Source: Devosia pacifica | GTDB taxonomy: Bacteria > Pseudomonadota > Alphaproteobacteria > Rhizobiales > Devosiaceae | NCBI RefSeq assembly: GCF_014652635.1 | Contig: NZ_BMZE01000001.1 | Span: 62,001-126,000, forward strand | Direction of reading: 5' to 3' | DNA: 64,000 nt | Shown here: in pieces, positions 6,556 to 16,046 of the stretch | Layout of the letters: the number at the start of each line of letters is the position of its first letter | How positions within the stretch are numbered: position 1 is the first letter of the stretch | The notes under the pieces: model-generated | What the model was told of the DNA's origin: nothing | Database searches by the model: none | What the model saw: only the letters and a program-made list of their open reading frames with translations | Program-made: the position numbers and the translations under genes

Positions 6556-8067
6556 ATGGGAACCATTACACTTCGCGAAGTAGGCCTTACAGTCGGCACT
6601 CCGCTGTTTTCGCATCTTAATCTCTCAATCGGCTCCGGCGATCGCGTCGGCCTCATTGCCGGCAATGGCCGTGGAAAGACCAGCCTTCTACGTATGTTGG
6701 CGGGGGATGCCGAGCCCAGCGCGGGCGACATCGTCAGGTCACGAGGCCTTAAAGCTGTGCTGGTGGATCAGGAGGTTTCGCCTGAATTTAGGGAGAGGAA
6801 CGCGCGCGACGTCGTTCTATCCGGACTGGATCCGATACACCGCGACTTCGACTCTTGGCGCGTGGACGTTGTTCTCGAAAGCCTTTCAGTGCCGGAGGCC
6901 TCCCGGGATCTGCCGTTGTCGGCCCTAAGCGGCGGTTGGCAACGCATGGTGCTGATCGCTCGGGCGATGGTCTCGGAGCCCGATGTGCTACTGCTGGACG
7001 AGCCCACAAATCATCTCGACCTCGAGCGTATGCTGGATCTCGAAAACTGGATCCTGAATGTCGAACCGACGCTCCCAATGGTGATCTCGAGTCATGATCG
7101 CCGCTTTCTCGATAGCGTGACCAATCGCACGATGTTCCTTCGGCCTGAAACGTCACACGTGTTCTCCCTGCCATACTCGCCTGCACGCGCAGCGCTTGAC
7201 GAGTTGGACCGGGCCGAGGAGGCGAAGCAGCAAAAGGACCTGAAGGCGGCCAAGAAGCTGCGCCGTTCCGCAGCCGATCTCTACAATGTTGGCGTCAACA
7301 GTGGCTCTGATCTGTTGCTGACCAAGGCGAAGCAGCTAAAGGCGAGAGCGGGTGCCATTGAGGCAGCGCAGAAGTCGCTGCATCAGGAGCGCGCTGGCGA
7401 TATCAAGCTGACCAATAGCGGCACGCAGGCCAAAGTGCTTCTGGCGCTTGAAAATGTCGTAGTAGACAACGGTGTGGGTGACGCGCTTTTCCGTGTGCCG
7501 AAACTTCACGTTTTCCAATCAGACCGCATCGTCCTGCTTGGCCGCAACGGCGCTGGAAAGACGCGGCTGGTGACAAGGATCTCGCAAGCCATAGGCGGCG
7601 CTGATCTGCCTGGCTTCTGGGTCACGCCAAGCCTTGTTCTCGGCTATGCCGACCAGGCAATGTCGCAACTGCCGACGGGCCAGAAATGCTTCGACTGGCT
7701 CAATCGAAACTTCGACGTTGCGGACCAGAAAGGACGTGCATTGCTCGCTGCGGCCGGGCTTTCCGTAGAGCAGCAAAACCGGCCTATCGGAGAGCTCTCT
7801 CCGGGTCAGCGGGCGCGGCTCGGCCTGCTCGGACTGCGCCTGAAGGCACCAAACTTTTACGTGCTCGACGAGCCGACCAACCACGTGGACATAGCGGGAT
7901 GCGAGCGCCTCGAGGAAGAGATTATCGAGAGCCAGGCTGGCTGCATTCTCATTTCGCACGATCGCGCTTTCGTCGAGGCGGTCGGCACGCGCTTTCTGAT
8001 GATCGAGAGAGGGCGCCTTGTCGAGTGCGAAAGCCCGAAGCGTTTCTACGACAGCCTCGGAAGATAG
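6556..8067 (+). CDS. ABC-F family ATPase (two ATP-binding cassettes, no membrane domain)
   Basis: A 503-residue cytosolic protein with two ABC domains. ABC-F proteins bind the ribosomal E/P region and act as translation factors or antibiotic-protection proteins. Cassette 1: Walker A GNGRGKTS (about 36-43, slightly unusual), signature LSGGW, Walker B VLLLDEPTNHLDL, switch SSHDRRF. A charged helical linker follows, roughly residues 210-260. Cassette 2: Walker A GRNGAGKT, signature LSPGQR, Walker B FYVLDEPTNHVD, switch ISHDRAF. The spacing of the motifs fits the family, but it matches none of the housekeeping types (Uup, EttA, YheS) that I can recall well, so a resistance-type role is open. The ribosome site before the ATG is weak, and a long hairpin-rich leader precedes it. 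Confidence 0.85.
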   Translation: MGTITLREVGLTVGTPLFSHLNLSIGSGDRVGLIAGNGRGKTSLLRMLAGDAEPSAGDIVRSRGLKAVLVDQEVSPEFRERNARDVVLSGLDPIHRDFDSWRVDVVLESLSVPEASRDLPLSALSGGWQRMVLIARAMVSEPDVLLLDEPTNHLDLERMLDLENWILNVEPTLPMVISSHDRRFLDSVTNRTMFLRPETSHVFSLPYSPARAALDELDRAEEAKQQKDLKAAKKLRRSAADLYNVGVNSGSDLLLTKAKQLKARAGAIEAAQKSLHQERAGDIKLTNSGTQAKVLLALENVVVDNGVGDALFRVPKLHVFQSDRIVLLGRNGAGKTRLVTRISQAIGGADLPGFWVTPSLVLGYADQAMSQLPTGQKCFDWLNRNFDVADQKGRALLAAAGLSVEQQNRPIGELSPGQRARLGLLGLRLKAPNFYVLDEPTNHVDIAGCERLEEEIIESQAGCILISHDRAFVEAVGTRFLMIERGRLVECESPKRFYDSLGR

Positions 8068-8074
8068 GTGCAAT

Positions 8075-8104
8075 CAAAAAAGGGCCGCCCAGTGGGCGGC
8101 CCTT
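8075..8104 (-). terminator. Intrinsic terminator of glnA
   Basis: AAGGGCCGCCC (8080-8090) and GGGCGGCCCTT (8094-8104) form an 11-bp stem with a three-base loop. Read on the minus strand it is followed by a run of six T (8080-8075), a classic terminator for glnA. It lies between the convergent ABC-F and glnA genes and may also slow plus-strand transcription. Confidence 0.9.
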
Positions 8105-8122
8105 CGCAACTTCCGTGTCCGC

Positions 8123-9532
8123 TTAGGCGGAGTAGTACATCTCGTACTCGACCGGGTGCGGGGTGTGCTCGAACTTGATGACTTCTTCCATCTTGAGGCT
8201 GATGTAAGCGTCGATGAAGTCGTCATCCATCACGCCGCCAGCCTTGAGGAAGTCACGGTCGGCGTCGAGGTTTCCAAGTGCTTCACGCAGCGACGCGGAA
8301 ACGGTCGGGATGTCCTTGAGCTCTTCCGGCGGCAGTTCGTAAAGATCCTTGTCCATCGGGTCGCCGGGATTGATCTTGTTCTTGATGCCGTCGAGGCCCG
8401 CCATCAGCAGTGCTGTAAAGGCGAGGTAGGGGTTGGCCATCGGATCCGGGAAACGCACTTCGACGCGCTTCGATTTCGGCGACTGGCCGAACGGGATACG
8501 GCAGGATGCGGAGCGGTTGCGCGCCGAGTAGGCCAGCAGAACCGGAGCCTCGAAGCCCGGCACCAGACGCTTGTAGGAGTTGGTCGACGGGTTGGTGAAG
8601 GCGTTGATGGCACGAGCGTGCTTGATCACGCCGCCGATATACCAAAGGCATTCCTGCGAAAGGCCAGCATACTGGTCGCCCGCGAAGAGCGGCTTGCCGT
8701 CGCGCCAGATCGACTGGTGGCAATGCATGCCGGAGCCGTTGTCGCCATAAACCGGCTTCGGCATGAACGTCGCGGTCTTGCCGTACGCGTTGGCGACCTG
8801 GTGAGCGACGTACTTGTAGATCAGCACATGGTCGGCGGCGGCAATCATCGGCGCGAACTTGATGCCAAGCTCATGCTGCGCCGAGGCCACTTCGTGGTGA
8901 TGCTTTTCGACATTGACGCCCATCGAGGCCATCGCTTCGAGCATCTCACCACGGATATCCTGTCCGCTGTCGAGCGGCGGCACGGGGAAGTAGCCCTTCT
9001 TGAGACCGATATGGTGGCCGGTATTGCCGGCTTCGTACTCAGCGTCGGAGTTGGTGCCGAGTTCGGTCGAATCAACCTGGAAACCGACCTTGTAGGTGCT
9101 GGCCGAGTACTTCACGTCATCAAACAGGAAGAATTCCGGTTCCGGACCGAACACAACCGAGTCGCCGATTCCGCTCGATCCGACATAGGCTTCCGCCTTC
9201 TTGGCGATCGAACGCGGGTCGCGGTTATAGGGCTGGTAGGTGGCAGGCTCGAGAATGTCGCAGTTCACCGCCAGGGTGGCAGCGCCGAAAAACGGATCGA
9301 TATAAGCTGAATCGGCATCCGGCATCAGCACCATGTCGGATTCATTGATGGCTTTCCAGCCGGCAATGGAAGAGCCATCGAACATGATGCCTTCTTCGAA
9401 GGTGTCCGCTTCGATGGCCGTGGAATCCATCGTCACGTGCTGCAGCTTGCCGCGCATGTCCGTGAACCGCAGATCCACGTACTTGATGTTCTCGTCTTTG
9501 ATCCGGCTGATTATTTCGTTTCCGGTTGCCAT
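8123..9532 (-). CDS. glnA: Glutamine synthetase, type I (GlnA)
   Basis: Makes glutamine from glutamate, ammonia and ATP; a dodecameric cytosolic enzyme of 469 residues, the normal GSI length. Visible family motifs include [10 protein letters not shown] near the N terminus, [11 protein letters not shown], the glutamate/ATP-site region [12 protein letters not shown], the [18 protein letters not shown] loop, [11 protein letters not shown], and the adenylylation-site region [10 protein letters not shown] with its tyrosine. It should therefore be controlled by GlnE adenylylation. AAGGGGA lies seven bases before the ATG. It is the second gene of a glnB-glnA operon and ends at a strong terminator. 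Confidence 0.97.
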   Translation of the reverse strand: MATGNEIISRIKDENIKYVDLRFTDMRGKLQHVTMDSTAIEADTFEEGIMFDGSSIAGWKAINESDMVLMPDADSAYIDPFFGAATLAVNCDILEPATYQPYNRDPRSIAKKAEAYVGSSGIGDSVVFGPEPEFFLFDDVKYSASTYKVGFQVDSTELGTNSDAEYEAGNTGHHIGLKKGYFPVPPLDSGQDIRGEMLEAMASMGVNVEKHHHEVASAQHELGIKFAPMIAAADHVLIYKYVAHQVANAYGKTATFMPKPVYGDNGSGMHCHQSIWRDGKPLFAGDQYAGLSQECLWYIGGVIKHARAINAFTNPSTNSYKRLVPGFEAPVLLAYSARNRSASCRIPFGQSPKSKRVEVRFPDPMANPYLAFTALLMAGLDGIKNKINPGDPMDKDLYELPPEELKDIPTVSASLREALGNLDADRDFLKAGGVMDDDFIDAYISLKMEEVIKFEHTPHPVEYEMYYSA

Positions 9533-9600
9533 ATGTTTCCCCTTGAATGTCGGAGGTTGTTTTAGTGCTTGTGGAGCGCCGCGTCGCCTAGGTCACTAGC

Positions 9601-9978
<378 letters not shown>

Positions 9979-9980
9979 TT

Positions 9981-9997
9981 ATGCATGGTGCATGCCA
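9981..9997 (-). promoter_or_regulatory. Sigma-54 (-24/-12) promoter of glnBA
   Basis: On the minus strand the sequence TGGCATGCACCATGCAT matches TGGCAYR-N4-TTGCW with one mismatch (ATGC for TTGC). The GG and GC dinucleotides are separated by exactly 10 bases as required. Transcription would begin near 9971, leaving a leader of about 32 bases before the glnB ATG. This agrees with known NtrC/RpoN control of glnBA. Confidence 0.65.
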
Positions 9998-10207
9998 CAC
10001 CATTGTCGGTAAGGTTTTCATCTGAGATATCATGCAATTAGGCGTAGTTGGCCACCTCAATGGCATGTTGTATAGCACCTTCGCTGGTTAAAAAGTAGGC
10101 TCTGAGGCTAATTATAGAGCAGGATGTTTGCGGTGCGAATGTGGGGCTGCCTGAGGATTAGGCGCTGCCCAGGATGGCAAGCGCAGCCGCCGCCTTGCAA
10201 TCAAGCT

Positions 10208-10236
10208 TTGACTGGCCCGAAAACTTCGTTTAGACC
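10208..10236 (+). promoter_or_regulatory. Promoter of tRNA-Leu
   Basis: TTGACT (10208-10213) and TAGACC (10231-10236) are separated by 17 bases, with transcription expected about 23 bases before the tRNA. The same TTGACN-N17-TA arrangement precedes the two other tRNA genes of the window. The rest of 10,000-10,265 shows nothing else recognisable. Confidence 0.6.
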
Positions 10237-10265
10237 CTCGCGCAACCCGGCCGACGGGCACACTT

Positions 10266-10350
10266 GCGGGTGTGGCGGAACTGGTAGACGCACTGGATTT
10301 AGGTTCCAGCGCCGCAAGGCGTGGAGGTTCGATTCCTCTCACCCGCACCA
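10266..10350 (+). tRNA. tRNA-Leu (anticodon UAG)
   Basis: An 85-nt class II tRNA. The acceptor arms GCGGGTG and CACCCGC pair, the anticodon stem is CTGGA/TCCAG with loop TTTAGGT (anticodon TAG), the long variable arm is CGCCGCAAGGCG-like, the T loop is GTTCGATTC, and CCA is encoded. Trigger factor begins 45 bases downstream, so read-through into tig is possible. Confidence 0.97.
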
Positions 10351-10394
10351 TTACCTGGCCGAAACCGAGTAGAACAAAACGGGACAAGCACCGA

Positions 10395-11789
10395 ATGCAG
10401 GTAAACGAGACCCTGAACGAGGGCCTGAAGCGCAAACTAAGTGTGACCATTCCGGCCACCGACCTTACGACGCGCCTGGATGCCAAGCTCGATGAACTCA
10501 AGGGCAAGGCGAACCTCAAGGGGTTCCGTCCGGGCAAGGTGCCGGTTTCGCACCTGCGCAAGATGTACGGTCGTTCGGCCATGTCCGAGGTGATGCAGGA
10601 GGCAATCAACTCCTCCGTCTCTGACACGCTCGAGCAGCGCGAAGAGCGTGCAGCCGCGCAGCCCAAGGTCGATCTGCCGGACGATCAGGCGGTGATCAAT
10701 CAGGTGCTCGAAGGCAAGGCCGATCTCGCATTCGAGGTGGAGTACGAAGTGCTCCCGCCTGTCGAAATCATGTCCTTCGACGGCATCGAGGTCACCAAGC
10801 CGGTGGTCGAGATCGACGAGGCCGAAGTCGACAAGGAAGTCCAGCGCGTCTTTCGCCAGAACCGTGGCTACGAGAGCAAGGGCGATGACGCCGTCGTTGA
10901 GGACGGCGACAGCATTGGTCTGAGCTTTGAAGGCAAGATCGACGGCGAGGCTTTTGAGGGCGGCTCGTCCGACCATGCGCACCTCGTTATCGGCTCCGGC
11001 GATTTCATCCCGGGCTTCGAAGAGCAGCTTGTTGGCGCCAAGAAGGGCGAGACCAAGACGGTCGATGTGACCTTCCCTGATGACTACCAGAATGAAGAAC
11101 TGGCCGGTAAGAAGGCCACCTTCGAGGTAAACATCCTGCATGTGGATGCTCCTGCTGCTGGTGAGCTCGACGAAGACTTCGCCAAGAAACTTGGCCTCGA
11201 GAGCGTCGACAAGCTTCGTGAAGCCGTACGTGGCCAGATGGAGAATGCTCTGTCGTCCATGAGCCGCCAGCACATGAAGCGCCAGATCCTCGACCTGCTC
11301 GATGAAGGGCACAAATTCGAGGTTCCGCAGCAGCTGGTTGAAGCAGAATTCAACCAGATCTGGCAGCGCGTGACCCATGAGATCGAGCATCACGGCCGCA
11401 GCTTCGAGGACGAAGGCACGACCGAGGAAGAAGCGCGCGAGCAATATCAGCGCATTGCTGAGCGTCGCGTGCGTCTCGGTCTGGTTGTCGCCGAAATCGG
11501 CAACAAGAACGAAATCCAGGTCAGCGAGCAGGAGCACCAGCAGGCGCTCATCGCCGAAGTTCGCCGCTTCCCTGGCCAGGAGCAGCAGGTTTACGACTAC
11601 TACCGTCAGAACCCGCAGGCTCTCGCTTCCCTGCGCGCACCCGTGTTTGAGAACAAGGTTGTGGATTTCGTAGCCGATAAGGCCAAGCAGAACGAAAAGA
11701 CCATGACGCGCGAAGAGCTGGCCAAGCTCATCCAGTCGGATGAGGAGTATGAGGCCGCTGAGCACGACCACGACCATCACGACCACTAA
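10395..11789 (+). CDS. tig: Trigger factor (ribosome-bound chaperone)
   Basis: A 464-residue chaperone with prolyl-isomerase activity that binds nascent chains at the ribosome exit tunnel. The N-terminal ribosome-binding domain has the signature GFRPGKVP (about residues 44-51). The FKBP-like domain follows (GDSIGLSFEGKIDGEAFEGG region, about 170-250), then the helical C-terminal chaperone arms. The protein ends in a His/Asp-rich tail (EHDHDHHDH) that could bind metal. The ATG at 10395 starts the conserved MQVNETLNEGLKR; an upstream frame overlaps the tRNA and is rejected. A strong terminator follows. Confidence 0.96.
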   Translation: MQVNETLNEGLKRKLSVTIPATDLTTRLDAKLDELKGKANLKGFRPGKVPVSHLRKMYGRSAMSEVMQEAINSSVSDTLEQREERAAAQPKVDLPDDQAVINQVLEGKADLAFEVEYEVLPPVEIMSFDGIEVTKPVVEIDEAEVDKEVQRVFRQNRGYESKGDDAVVEDGDSIGLSFEGKIDGEAFEGGSSDHAHLVIGSGDFIPGFEEQLVGAKKGETKTVDVTFPDDYQNEELAGKKATFEVNILHVDAPAAGELDEDFAKKLGLESVDKLREAVRGQMENALSSMSRQHMKRQILDLLDEGHKFEVPQQLVEAEFNQIWQRVTHEIEHHGRSFEDEGTTEEEAREQYQRIAERRVRLGLVVAEIGNKNEIQVSEQEHQQALIAEVRRFPGQEQQVYDYYRQNPQALASLRAPVFENKVVDFVADKAKQNEKTMTREELAKLIQSDEEYEAAEHDHDHHDH

Positions 11790-11808
11790 GGGTCGGTCGA
11801 TCTACAGG

Positions 11809-11834
11809 GGGCCGCGTTAGCGCGGCCCTTTTTT
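11809..11834 (+). terminator. Intrinsic terminator of tig
   Basis: GGGCCGCG (11809-11816) pairs with CGCGGCCC (11821-11828) around a four-base loop and is followed directly by six T. Confidence 0.92.
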
Positions 11835-11876
11835 GTTTTCTGAGGGAGCTGTCGTCATTAGCGGCAGCATTGGTGT

Positions 11877-13364
11877 ATGGCGCAGGAACGCGCAGCGTCG
11901 GTCCTGCTGACGCCGGATCAGATGCGTGAAGCTGACAAGCTCGCGGGCGAGCGTCTCGGTCGCTCCTACGTACTCATGGAGAACGCCGGACGCACCGTCG
12001 CCGATGTGGTAATCGAGCGATACTACCAGCGTTCGGTGCTGGTACTGTGCGGGCCCGGCAACAACGGTGGCGATGGCTTCGTCGTCGCTCGCTTGCTGAA
12101 AGAACGCGGCTGGCCCGTTCAGGTGAGGCTGTTTGGCGATCGATCGATGCTGAAAGGCGACGCTGCACTGGCCGCCGCCGCCTGGGGTGGTCGCTGCGAC
12201 CATCCACAGGCAGAAGATCTCGACGATGCCGACCTGATAATCGACTCTCTATTAGGCGCTGGGCTTGATCGGCCAATCGAAGGGGGACTGGCCGGTCTCG
12301 TTCAGGCGGTCAATCACACGAAGAAGCCGGTTGTCAGTATCGATGTGCCGAGTGGTATCGATGGGTTGACCGGCGAGGTGCGCGGCGTCGCGATCGAGGC
12401 CGAATTGACGGTAACGTTCTTCCGCAAGAAGCCGGGGCATCTGCTGCTCCCCGGAAGGCAGCACTGCGGCGCCGTTGTCTGCACCGATATCGGGATTCTT
12501 GATGAGGTTCTCGACCGGATCGGATCGCAGGTCACCGAGAATGGTCCGGAGTTGTGGCGCATTCCGGTACCCTCCCTTGGCGGGCATAAATATGATCGTG
12601 GGCACGCCGTGGTCTTGAGCGGTGGGCCGCTGGAGACTGGCGGATCGAGGCTTGCAGCATCTGCGGCGCTGCGGTCCGGTACCGGGCTGGTTTCGCTTGC
12701 GGGGCGCCATGATGCTCTGTTGGTCCAGGCGGCGCATGTGACTGCGGTGATGCTCAAGCCCATCGATGATGGAGGACTTGAAGGGCTTCTGAATGACACT
12801 CGCCTCAACGCGGTAGTGATCGGTCCTGCGGCCGGTGTGGGGCAGGAGACCCGCAAGAATGTTCATGCCGCGCTACAATCGGGCGCGGCGGTGGTTCTCG
12901 ACGCCGATGCGCTGACGAGCTTCAAGGACGATCCCGAAGAGCTGTTCGGTGCCATCCGGGGGCGGTCTGCTCCGGTCGTTCTTACGCCGCACGAGGGCGA
13001 GTTCTCGAGAATTTTCGATCTCGATGGCTCGAAGTTGGACAGAGCGCGCGCGGCGGCCAAGCATTCCGGCGCTACCGTTCTGTTGAAGGGCAGTGATACC
13101 GTGATTGCCGACCCCGATGGCCGGGCCACTATTAATGCCAACGCGCCGGCAATACTCGGGACAGCAGGGGCGGGCGATGTGCTTGCCGGCATTATTGCCG
13201 GGCTTCTGGCGCAAGGCATGCCGGGCTTTGAGGGTACTTCGGCTGCTGCCTGGATTCATGCCGAAGCAGCAAACGCCTACGGGCATCAGGGCCTGACGAG
13301 CGAAGATCTGCCGGAGCTGATCCCGGAGGTGCTGGCATCGTTATCCTTGGACGATTACCTCTAG
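11877..13364 (+). CDS. nnr: Bifunctional NAD(P)H-hydrate epimerase / ADP-dependent NAD(P)HX dehydratase
   Basis: Repairs damaged NADH and NADPH hydrates. The 495-residue protein has two domains. The N-terminal YjeF_N epimerase domain (about 1-215) shows [22 protein letters not shown] and DVPSGIDG. The C-terminal ribokinase-like dehydratase domain (about 225-495) shows [46 protein letters not shown] and [15 protein letters not shown]. The length and order match E. coli YjeF/NnrD. The ribosome site is not obvious. In Rhizobiales this gene commonly sits near glnB and glnA, as here. Its stop lies ten bases from the stop of the convergent P450 gene, with no terminator between them. Confidence 0.94.
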   Translation: MAQERAASVLLTPDQMREADKLAGERLGRSYVLMENAGRTVADVVIERYYQRSVLVLCGPGNNGGDGFVVARLLKERGWPVQVRLFGDRSMLKGDAALAAAAWGGRCDHPQAEDLDDADLIIDSLLGAGLDRPIEGGLAGLVQAVNHTKKPVVSIDVPSGIDGLTGEVRGVAIEAELTVTFFRKKPGHLLLPGRQHCGAVVCTDIGILDEVLDRIGSQVTENGPELWRIPVPSLGGHKYDRGHAVVLSGGPLETGGSRLAASAALRSGTGLVSLAGRHDALLVQAAHVTAVMLKPIDDGGLEGLLNDTRLNAVVIGPAAGVGQETRKNVHAALQSGAAVVLDADALTSFKDDPEELFGAIRGRSAPVVLTPHEGEFSRIFDLDGSKLDRARAAAKHSGATVLLKGSDTVIADPDGRATINANAPAILGTAGAGDVLAGIIAGLLAQGMPGFEGTSAAAWIHAEAANAYGHQGLTSEDLPELIPEVLASLSLDDYL

Positions 13365-13374
13365 AGCCGATGCT

Positions 13375-14631
13375 TCACCACGCCACCATAAGCCGCTTGA
13401 GGCCGTGGAAGTGAAAGACGTCAGCATATTCGGGCGCTTCTGAAAGGCTTAGTGCCGGCAGGCGCTCGAACAGCACGCGCATCGCTTCCTGCAGTTCAAT
13501 TCTTGCCAGCGGCGCCCCTATGCAGAAATGGATGCCTGCGCCGAAGCTCACATTCTGATTGTTCTCGCGGAAGGGATCAAACGCATCAGGTGCTGTAAAG
13601 CGTTTCGGATCGCGGTTCGCGGCTCCAAGCAGTAACCCGATGACGTCGCCCTTTTGCAGGACGATGCCGTGATCGAGTTCCATGTTTTCCAGCGCGTATC
13701 GTGTGAACATATGCAGAGGCGCGTCGAAGCGAAGGCATTCTTCGACGGTCGCTGCCGTCTGCGCCTGATCGGCGAACAGCCGTGCCGGGCTGAGACCGCT
13801 TTCAAGAATGGCCTTAACGCCATTGCCGGTGGTGTGAACGGTCGCCTCGTGGCCGGCATTGAGCAGAAGGATGGCGGTCGAGACAATTTCATCGTCGCTC
13901 AGCGTCTGCTCGGTGCCCGCATTTGCCAGCATATGAGACAGAAGATCTTCCTGGGGCGCCCGGCGCCGATCGGCCATCAGGCTTTTCAGATAGCCGATGA
14001 ATGCGATGGCCGCTGCGTTAGCGTCCCGTTCCGTCTCCTCACTGACACCGAACATGTACATGCGTACCATCCGGTTTGACCACTCCAGAAGCTGTGGCGC
14101 CATGTCCCGCGGCACCCCGATCAGTTCGGCGATGACGATCGCAGGTAGCGGAGCGGCGAAAGCGGAGATCAGGTCGACTTCCCGATGCGTTTCGAAGCCA
14201 TCGATAAGCTCGTGTGCCAGCTCTGCGATGCGTGGACGCAGCCGCTCCACCTGTCTTGAGACGAATGCACGATTGACGAGAGTGCGGAGGCGCGTGTGGT
14301 CCGGCGGTTCGAGATTGAGCAGTGAATGAAGCTCGGCCTTGTCGAAATCGCGCGTGTGCGCCTTCGGCTCCGGCAGGCCGATCTCCTGACGACTGGCGCG
14401 ATGCAGAATCTCTCTGCCGAACCGCTTGTCGCGAAAAAGGCGATTGACCTGATCGAAGCCGGCGAAACACCAATGGCCATAGTCCGTCCAGAAAAATCCA
14501 TCCCGGTCTGCGTGCCGTTCCGCATAAAACGGGTAGGGATTCTGATAGAATTGCGCGTTGCGCGGATTGGCACTTGTACATCGATCCGGCGGGATATCGG
14601 TAATCGGTCGAACCTGTACGATTGCTGCCAT
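13375..14631 (-). CDS. Cytochrome P450
   Basis: A soluble haem-thiolate monooxygenase of 418 residues; the substrate is unknown. The I helix has AGHEATVHTTGNG, the K helix has the ExxR motif as ECLR, and the haem loop is FGAGIHFCIGAPLARIEL with the axial cysteine near residue 370. Bacterial class I P450s of this kind need a ferredoxin and reductase, and none is encoded nearby. I chose the ATG at 14631, nine bases after AGGGG; a GTG ten codons upstream (14661) lacks a ribosome site. It is a single minus-strand gene interrupting an otherwise conserved neighbourhood between nnr and clpP, so acquisition is possible, although its codon use does not look foreign. Confidence 0.92.
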   Translation of the reverse strand: MAAIVQVRPITDIPPDRCTSANPRNAQFYQNPYPFYAERHADRDGFFWTDYGHWCFAGFDQVNRLFRDKRFGREILHRASRQEIGLPEPKAHTRDFDKAELHSLLNLEPPDHTRLRTLVNRAFVSRQVERLRPRIAELAHELIDGFETHREVDLISAFAAPLPAIVIAELIGVPRDMAPQLLEWSNRMVRMYMFGVSEETERDANAAAIAFIGYLKSLMADRRRAPQEDLLSHMLANAGTEQTLSDDEIVSTAILLLNAGHEATVHTTGNGVKAILESGLSPARLFADQAQTAATVEECLRFDAPLHMFTRYALENMELDHGIVLQKGDVIGLLLGAANRDPKRFTAPDAFDPFRENNQNVSFGAGIHFCIGAPLARIELQEAMRVLFERLPALSLSEAPEYADVFHFHGLKRLMVAW

Positions 14632-14773
14632 TTCCACGCGCCCCTTTTTGACACGCGACACTTTAGGTGCTTGATCAGCGTTCGCAATATCGGCGGCATC
14701 GGCATGCGATTAACGCGGTATAAAGTCGTGCATGTTCGGTTGCGCACCGCCGAACCATCAGAGGAGAGGGCCG

Positions 14774-15004
14774 TTGGCCGAACCCACCTTGAACCAGGCA
14801 ATCGAGAACATCTATGCCTCGTTGCACGACGATAATCGTGAGCTTGATATGCGTATAGCCGAGCTGAAGGCTGCCATGGCGCGCGAAGGTGTCAGCGAAG
14901 CGGTGTTCGACCCCTCGAAGCTGGCGCAAAACAACCGGCAGGGCCGCAAGCTCATGCAATCGCATTTTCGCAAGCGCGGCGTAGCGGTTTCGTTCGCGAG
15001 CTGA
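14774..15004 (+). CDS. Conserved small protein of unknown function (76 aa)
   Basis: A small soluble protein with heptad-like acidic and basic helices: an N-terminal coiled-coil-like segment (LNQAIENIYASLHDDNRELDM in part) and a basic C terminus ending in RQGRKLMQSHFRKRGV. I recall proteins with this QGRKLMQS-x-F-x-KRG ending in Rhizobiales without a known function. The likely start is TTG at 14774, four bases after GGAGAGGG; a longer frame from 14732 lacks a site. It is divergent from the P450 gene, and nothing else is in its transcription unit. There is no signal peptide or membrane segment. Confidence 0.65.
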   Translation: MAEPTLNQAIENIYASLHDDNRELDMRIAELKAAMAREGVSEAVFDPSKLAQNNRQGRKLMQSHFRKRGVAVSFAS

Positions 15005-15036
15005 GCGATTGTCTCAATTTGCCCGGATCTGCCGGC

Positions 15037-15065
15037 CTTGCGAAGCAGCGGACCGCGTCCTATTG
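15037..15065 (+). promoter_or_regulatory. Candidate heat-shock (RpoH) promoter of clpP
   Basis: CTTGCG (15037-15042), 16 bases, then CCTATTG (15059-15065). This resembles the alphaproteobacterial sigma-32 pattern CTTG...CYTATNT as I remember it. It lies about 185 bases before clpP. The rest of the 244-bp gap shows nothing else. Confidence 0.4.
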
Positions 15066-15248
15066 AATGCGGTCATATTCCCGCCTATCTCTCGCTCGAT
15101 GCGTTGCGGTAGCTTCACCGACCGGAACACTCCGGCGCAAACGTCACATCTGGTCAGCGCTATGGCTCCGGCTTCTGGTGCGCTTTCCGAGTATTCACAT
15201 CTTGATGGCCGTAAATCCTAGTCACGGCCGCGAAGGGGCATCTACACA

Positions 15249-15875
15249 ATGAAGGATCCGCACGATCTTTACATGAACACGCTCGTGCCAATGGTGGTCG
15301 AGCAGTCGAACCGCGGTGAGCGGGCCTTCGACATCTATTCACGCCTGCTGCGTGAGCGCATCATCTTCGTGACCGGCGTTGTCGAGGACAACATGGCTTC
15401 GTTGATTGTCGCGCAGCTGCTGTACCTCGAGTCCGAGAATCCGAAAAAGGAAATCTCGATGTACATCAACTCGCCCGGCGGCGTGGTGACAGCGGGCCTG
15501 TCGATCTACGACACGATGCAGTTCATCCGTCCACAGGTGCAGACGCTGTGCATGGGGCAGGCTGCCTCCATGGGCTCGCTGCTTCTTGCTGCCGGCGAGC
15601 CGGGAATGCGCGGCGCGTTGAGCAACGCACGCGTGATGGTGCACCAGCCTTCCGGCGGTTATCAGGGGCAGGTCACCGACATCCTGATTCACGCCAAGGA
15701 AGTGGAAGGCCTGAAGCGCCGTCTCAATCAAATCTATGAGAAGCACACCGGCCGCACCTACGAGGAAATCGAGACAGCGCTCGAACGTGATCGCTTCATG
15801 AGCCCCGAAGAAGCAAAGACTTTCGGGCTTATCGACAGCGTGTTCGAAAAGCGCGCGGCCCCCGAAGCCCCCTGA
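15249..15875 (+). CDS. clpP: ATP-dependent Clp protease proteolytic subunit
   Basis: A 208-residue serine protease forming the tetradecameric chamber that works with ClpX or ClpA. The catalytic triad is visible: Ser107 in GQAASMGS, His132 in MVHQPSGG and Asp181 in ERDRFMS. The start [20 protein letters not shown] is typical for Rhizobiales. clpX follows after 171 bases. In alphaproteobacteria ClpXP degrades cell-cycle regulators such as CtrA, which is of interest given the CtrA-type box at 1234. Confidence 0.97.
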   Translation: MKDPHDLYMNTLVPMVVEQSNRGERAFDIYSRLLRERIIFVTGVVEDNMASLIVAQLLYLESENPKKEISMYINSPGGVVTAGLSIYDTMQFIRPQVQTLCMGQAASMGSLLLAAGEPGMRGALSNARVMVHQPSGGYQGQVTDILIHAKEVEGLKRRLNQIYEKHTGRTYEEIETALERDRFMSPEEAKTFGLIDSVFEKRAAPEAP

Positions 15876-16046
15876 TCGCGAGCGCGTTAACGCTTTCGCG
15901 TTCATGATTGGACTGTGGCCACACTGGAATTGCGTCATGCCGGATCGGCCATTAAGGTCGATTCGGCTTAGACTTTCTTAGTCCTCGAACGTTACCGTTT
16001 GAAGTTAGCGTTCTGAACGTGGGGTTAGCCCCTCAGGAGTAACTGG

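Noticed and set aside
8018-9310. 430-codon plus-strand frame opposite glnA
   Set aside because: It is a mirror of the glnA coding sequence in a GC-rich genome, with no ribosome site and no recognisable domains.
10437-11786. 449-codon minus-strand frame opposite tig
   Set aside because: Antisense shadow of trigger factor; the composition mirrors the Glu/Lys-rich sense protein.
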